This document shows positions 61,401 to 64,000 of a stretch of DNA of 64,000 nt, in pieces (the stretch's first letter is position 1; each line of letters opens with the position of its first letter). The DNA comes from Amia ocellicauda. Lineage: Eukaryota > Chordata > Actinopteri > Amiiformes > Amiidae. The position numbers and the translations under genes are program-made. The notes beneath the pieces are model-generated. The model did not search any database. It was not told where the DNA came from and was given only the letters and a program-made list of their open reading frames with translations. Where the stretch lies: positions 21,203,970 to 21,267,969 of the forward strand of contig NC_089851.1 in assembly GCF_036373705.1 (NCBI RefSeq), in the 5' to 3' direction.

Positions 61401-63944
61401 GACATATCATAAAGTGATATAAGAATTCTTTAAAAAGAAATGTGCATATTAGTATTTACTGTCGGCCAGCATACGGAACAAAATGAAGTCCAGCCACATG
61501 GCCAAGTGATTACATTACATGTTTAGAAAACAAACAAACAAACAAATAAATAAATATATACATTTCTTCTACACACAAAATGTTACAAATGTATGCCAGA
61601 TACGCTGCTTGAATCTGGTTATAAGAGCATTGGATTGGGTGTGTGGTAATTCAAAATACATTGCCAGTGAAGCGATTGAATAGAGTAGAATTATTAAGGA
61701 ATTCACTTTATTAAGATTTTGATTTTTAGTTGTAGTTAAATAAAACCTACCATTTCATTTCCAAATACTTTTTGCAGAGAGGATGAGTCAAAAGTTCTAT
61801 GCGATTAAATTTCACCATAGCCTGAAAAATCAAAAAGCTATATTTTTAAACTGTACACACTTCTCATTTCCACTTCACAGTTATTTACACATAGATCTGC
61901 GCTGTACCTATCCCAGTGATCTTCTTCTGTATAGTGTCGTGTCTCTGTGCCTGCTTATGACAGACAGAGATCTTCTACAACCTGGAACAAACTCCCCAGT
62001 GATGTGGTTGATGCCGACAATTTGGGAACATTCAAAAACAGACTGGATAGGATCCTTGGATCACTTCCGTAAACTTTCTTATGTTCTTAACAGAATATAT
62101 GACATGCATTCAGTTTTACAATCACAACAGTTTTTAGAACTGAAGACAACTAATGTACTGAGTGCAAGAAATTGGTATGACTACCATGACTAAGTGGAAA
62201 CATTATTATTCTGCTTTAACTTACATTCAGTGCTGCAAGAGGCTGATAGGTCAAGCTTGTGTCTTGTTTTGCAAGTTTTACAAATTTAATGGGAGCCTGT
62301 AGATACTTGAAGTTATATTCAATCTGTAGAGGGAAAAACAAGTGATATAAACATTAAATAAAGCAGTATTGTACCTGGAAAAAAGAATACCTGAATTGGG
62401 AGTGTCCATACAAAGTATTCAGAGCATGCCTTCATTGTAGTTCATATGAAATACATGAAATAACTAAAACCTCTCTGCTGTTATATTGTCCAAATGTAAG
62501 CCTGATTCAGTTATTCAGACAAATACAGAGAAATCTGAATTTCTACAGATAGGTAATTGTAGTTGATGGGCCAGAAACACTGCGAACAGAATTAAAGATA
62601 AATTGTCCAGCAGGTGAACAAGAGTATATTTTTTGCTAATATATATATATATATATATGTATGTATTTTTATGTATGTATACATATATATATATGTATGT
62701 ATTTTTTTTTCTACATAACCATTTGAATTTGCATCCACATGATTCCCATTATTTGGCTCAGACAGGAGACTGATGTTGTTGAACAAACCATTTGAAGAAT
62801 TTAAAGTGCTGTGTCTACAGTTTACCGTGAAACATGAAGGAGGCATGTTGCAGTTTAGTGGTGTATGATAGTTGTAGGTGATGGTCAACATATAACAGTT
62901 CAGGTAACTAGACTATACACAGATAGAGAAATATACAGAAGAAACTGAAAATGTCAGCAAGGAATTTCAAGGTAAACATATAGTGTTTTCAGATTAGACT
63001 GCTATCTTTCGAACACCTATACATTTTTTCCATAAACCAATAATTGGTGACTGAGAACATCTGGCAATAGATGACATATTGTTGTTTCAGTCAATACTTT
63101 TCCAGAAGAAGAGGCAGGTTGCAGAGATCTATTAAAGCCAAGGCATTCTTCATATGACACTTACAGAGTAGTCTGGACTATTGACATCATCTTCTGATTC
63201 TTTCACATTCTTGTCCAAAAGAAACTATTCAGAGAAAACATAAGGAATGGAACAAATATATTGATTGTGATTGTTATACATGATCTCTATCTGCACAAAA
63301 ACCTTGTAAGCATGGTCAAGTGCCTGAAGCAGTCAAAATACAAAATACAGATGTGTGAATAAGATTGCTTAAGCAATTTGTGATATAAAATAATAAAGAT
63401 CTTACCCTCAATACATGTATAATCCCCCAAACCTCACATTTTAATTGAGGTCTCCAATTGCATGGCAGTGTATTCATTATATGTACTAATGTACCTGCTA
63501 GAAATGTATCATATGATCACACACACATACATATACAAATCGGTAGGAACATCTTTGGTTGATAGCATATTTTATGATTATGGGCTTAGCCAACATTTTG
63601 AGCCACAACTAACTGCATATTACAACTTTAACGTTTGATGGTGGCTTTTGCTTGAGCAAGGGATTCTTCCATTGATGTACTGAAAACCTGCTGTCATAAA
63701 CTATATTTCAAAGTTGAGTAAAAGTTTTGATTCTGCGTGAAATAAATCAGAGAAAACTCAAATTAAACTATTTAAACCCTACTGAAAATGGAAAAAAAGT
63801 GTTTATATTTTTAATGCTAATCTGGTTTGTGGTGTATGTAAGACACAACTTACCTCACATGCTTCTGGAAGAAATTCTATCATCTCCAGCACAGCACAGG
63901 TTTTAACTGAATCCAGTTTGAAAGTTAAAATGGCTTCCTCAACT
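55243..63944 (-). CDS. TRPA1: TRPA1 cation channel, C-terminal 507 residues (partial)
   Basis: Coding exons in transcript order: 63854-63944, 63165-63224, 62225-62323, 61751-61821, 61164-61311, 60636-60725, 60322-60491, 59966-60095, 59364-59546, 59183-59251, 58454-58558, 57691-57800, 55243-55441. All have AG acceptors and GT donors, and phases agree at every junction. The product is the end of a non-selective, Ca-permeable plasma-membrane channel that opens to electrophilic irritants and, depending on species, temperature. The window covers pre-S1, the S1-S4 sensor-like bundle, S5, the pore helix and filter (MMVGEISY), S6 into the TRP-like helix (LLIGLAVGDIAEVQKN), and the coiled coil LENELQRQKYRLKDISSILE. 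The N-terminal ankyrin repeats, more than half of the ~1,100-residue family protein, lie beyond 64000. Whether it is the trpa1a or trpa1b type cannot be told here. The last intron (2.25 kb) holds an intact DNA transposon. Confidence 0.96.
55759..56979 (-). mobile_element. DD36E Tc1/mariner element, copy 3, complete, in the last TRPA1 intron
   Basis: Length is 1221 bp, equal to copy 1, with both terminal repeats (CACTCACCTAAAGGATTATT and its inverse). It is flanked by TA at 55757-55758 and CA at 56980-56981, the latter presumably TA with one change. It lies in the intron 55442-57690 in the same orientation as TRPA1. The ORF is intact and its residues agree with the majority of the three copies, apart from KPKGG at the end. 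It is the best candidate here for a functional element. Confidence 0.95.
55791..56831 (-). CDS. Tc1/mariner transposase (DD36E), 346 residues, copy 3
   Basis: It has the same enzyme architecture as copy 1: paired-like helix-turn-helix region (1-125), then catalytic blocks [25 protein letters not shown] and [13 protein letters not shown] with 36 residues between the second Asp and the Glu, ending GGQTQY. It keeps Leu in GLSIS and Arg in CHKGR, where copy 1 has changes. The only visible private change is Ala to Pro near the C-terminus (LKPKGG). Nothing in the sequence rules out activity. It would be transcribed within the TRPA1 pre-mRNA or from a promoter in its own left end. Confidence 0.94.
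   Translation of the reverse strand: MGKKGDLSNFERGMVVGARRAGLSISQSAQLLGFSRTTISRVYKEWCEKGKTSSMRQSCGRKCLVDARGQRRMGRLIQADRRATLTEITTRYNRGMQQSICEATTRTTLRRMGYNSRRPHRVPLISTTNRKKRLQFAQAHQNWTVEDWKNVAWSDESRFLWRHSDGRVRIWRKQNENMDPSCLVTTVQAGGGGVMVWGMFSWHTLGPLVPIGHRLNATAYLSIVSDHVHPFMTTMYPSSDGYFQQDNAPCHKGRIISNWFLEHDNEFTVLNWPPQSPDLNPIEHLWDVVERELRALDVHPTNLHQLQDAILSIWANISKECFQHLVESMPRRIKAVLKPKGGQTQY
57691..57800 (-). CDS. TRPA1: TRPA1 exon: C-terminal linker and start of coiled coil
   Basis: LHFLLGTGGQGKARSRLGSS then SCPITPLENELQRQKY and two bases of Arg. Acceptor TTGGCAG, donor CAGGTACGA. Confidence 0.92.
58454..58558 (-). CDS. TRPA1: TRPA1 exon: post-S6 domain (35 residues)
   Basis: IDLHTSLEEKLPYWFMRRVD then QETVTVYPNKVCVGK. 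The donor is AAGGTCTGT, a weak site. It is chosen because it keeps phase 0 with the next exon and follows the family length. Confidence 0.88.
58800..58865. repeat. Dispersed-repeat fragment in a TRPA1 intron
   Basis: TACAGCGCCCTTCACAGGGT followed by ACACACAGAGTGCTCTACAG resembles a widespread fish repeat motif (GCGCCTTTCACAG...GAGTGCT). Boundaries are unclear. Confidence 0.35.
59183..59251 (-). CDS. TRPA1: TRPA1 exon: TRP-like helix (23 residues)
   Basis: IGLAVGDIAEVQKNACLKRI then AMQ, directly after S6. Very strongly conserved in the family. Confidence 0.97.
59364..59546 (-). CDS. TRPA1: TRPA1 exon: pore helix, selectivity filter and S6
   Basis: TNFQTIPLTIMQTLVMMVGE, ISYQDNFLIP and then S6 from PVVTFIIF to MPILLMNLL. 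The filter Asp of mammalian TRPA1 (GDIN) is Glu here (GEIS). Confidence 0.96.
59966..60095 (-). CDS. TRPA1: TRPA1 exon: S4-S5 linker and S5
   Basis: FERFGIYVVMFREILRTLLC then IILLFFFLILAFALSFYALM, ending VDQ. LAFxLSFY is the conserved end of S5. Confidence 0.96.
60322..60491 (-). CDS. TRPA1: TRPA1 exon: S3 and S4
   Basis: RWRYFIDPSNLLDWVAAVFS, then S3 to MYN, STLHWQAGAIAVYFSWVNFL and LYLQ. The GAIAVYFxWxNFLLYLQRF block is S4 of TRPA1. Confidence 0.96.
60530..60556. repeat. (ATTG)n microsatellite in a TRPA1 intron
   Basis: About seven TTGA/ATTG units, about 40 bp upstream of a coding exon on the minus strand. Confidence 0.9.
60636..60725 (-). CDS. TRPA1: TRPA1 exon: S2 segment (30 residues)
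   Basis: QDYFLTSCMMLVLVMNVYAV then IKEFVQMSQQ. A hydrophobic S2 followed by the conserved QQ. Donor CAGGTGATG. Confidence 0.93.
61164..61311 (-). CDS. TRPA1: TRPA1 exon: S1 segment
   Basis: LAYGIKAHILNLAIYTLGIL then PLSLLIV is membrane segment S1, followed by the S1-S2 extracellular loop to KPLYN. Donor AATGTACGT. Confidence 0.95.
61751..61821 (-). CDS. TRPA1: TRPA1 exon: pre-S1 helix
   Basis: AMVKFNRIELLTHPLCKKYL then EMK and two bases of Trp. NRIELLxHPxCKxYLxMKW is strongly family-specific. Confidence 0.96.
61960..62090 (+). pseudogene. LINE-like ORF2 3' remnant in a TRPA1 intron
   Basis: The plus strand reads TWNKLPSDVVDADNLGTFKN then RLDRILGSLP and stop. The W-N-x-LP-x-x-VV...F-K-x-R-LD pattern is typical of the extreme C-terminus of CR1/L2/Rex-type LINE polyproteins, and such tails occur as dispersed repeats. 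It is opposite in orientation to TRPA1. Confidence 0.5.
62225..62323 (-). CDS. TRPA1: TRPA1 exon: pre-S1 (33 residues)
   Basis: IEYNFKYLQAPIKFVKLAKQ then DTSLTYQPLAALN. IEYNFKYLQ is a hallmark of the family. Acceptor CTCTACAG, donor AATGTAAGT. Confidence 0.95.
62636..62706. repeat. (AT)n/(GTAT)n microsatellite in a TRPA1 intron
   Basis: AT units, then GTAT/TATG units, then AT units again, followed by a T run. Confidence 0.9.
63165..63224 (-). CDS. TRPA1: TRPA1 exon: pre-S1 linker (20 residues)
   Basis: FLLDKNVKESEDDVNSPDYS, acceptor CTGAATAG, donor TCTGTAAGT. Weakly conserved linker, but phase and position fit. Confidence 0.88.
63854..63944 (-). CDS. TRPA1: TRPA1 exon: end of ankyrin region / pre-S1
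   Basis: It reads VEEAILTFKLDSVKTCAVLE then MIEFLPEACE after a one-base completion of the previous codon. Acceptor TTGCAG, donor GAGGTAAGT. Family members have LPEC here, while this copy has LPEAC. Confidence 0.9.
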
Positions 63945-64000
63945 CTGCAACAGGGACAATCGGTGTGTGTTAAAGCTTGCTTTTTTACTTGCTAGTTGAA

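Noticed and set aside
61783..62193. 136-codon ORF on the plus strand
   Set aside because: It runs antisense across a TRPA1 exon and through a LINE relic in the wrong frame.

Overview
The window looks like nuclear DNA of a ray-finned fish. It has vertebrate genes split by GT-AG introns, long AT-rich stretches without genes, many di- and trinucleotide microsatellites, and several Tc1/mariner families of the kind common in fishes. The species cannot be fixed from the sequence alone.

Two host genes are clear, both on the minus strand. MSC (musculin, a bHLH repressor) occupies 25767-26707 in two exons and appears complete at 175 residues. TRPA1 (a cation channel) occupies 55243-63944 and continues past the right edge. 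Thirteen exons can be read, giving 507 codons plus a stop: the pre-S1 region, all six membrane segments, the pore and the C-terminal coiled coil. The ankyrin repeats lie outside the window. MSC next to TRPA1 is also the arrangement in human (8q13).

Between these genes, at 45.7-49 kb, is a plus-strand, GC-richer cluster I cannot identify. A promoter-like segment (CCAAT, a perfect CRE) precedes a 50-codon ORF. Decayed tandem copies of two exon types follow, with matching splice sites and phases. Next to it is a fold-back repeat, and then a large imperfect inverted repeat (about 49.66-51.62 kb) whose left arm is interrupted by a Tc1-like insertion.

Mobile DNA dominates the rest. There are three nearly identical 1.2-kb Tc1/mariner copies with DD36E spacing: 40.1 kb, 43.3 kb (right end lost), and 55.8 kb inside the last TRPA1 intron with both ends and the ORF intact. 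Two deletion derivatives of a second Tc1-like family share one deletion junction (1.1 and 49.9 kb). Two longer DD34E elements carry long inverted repeats and broken transposases (18.5 and 30.0 kb). There is also a Tc1-like N-terminal fragment (18.0 kb), a hAT element with an 8-bp target duplication (21.2 kb), a Gypsy-type LTR with the start of gag inserted in a LINE remnant (38.7-39.8 kb), an L1-like fragment (52 kb) and a tRNA-derived SINE (53.3 kb).

The left 17 kb and the stretches 22.5-25.7, 26.8-29.9 and 31.6-38.7 kb hold no gene I can support. They may contain regulatory DNA of the EYA1/MSC neighbourhood, which only cross-species alignment could show.
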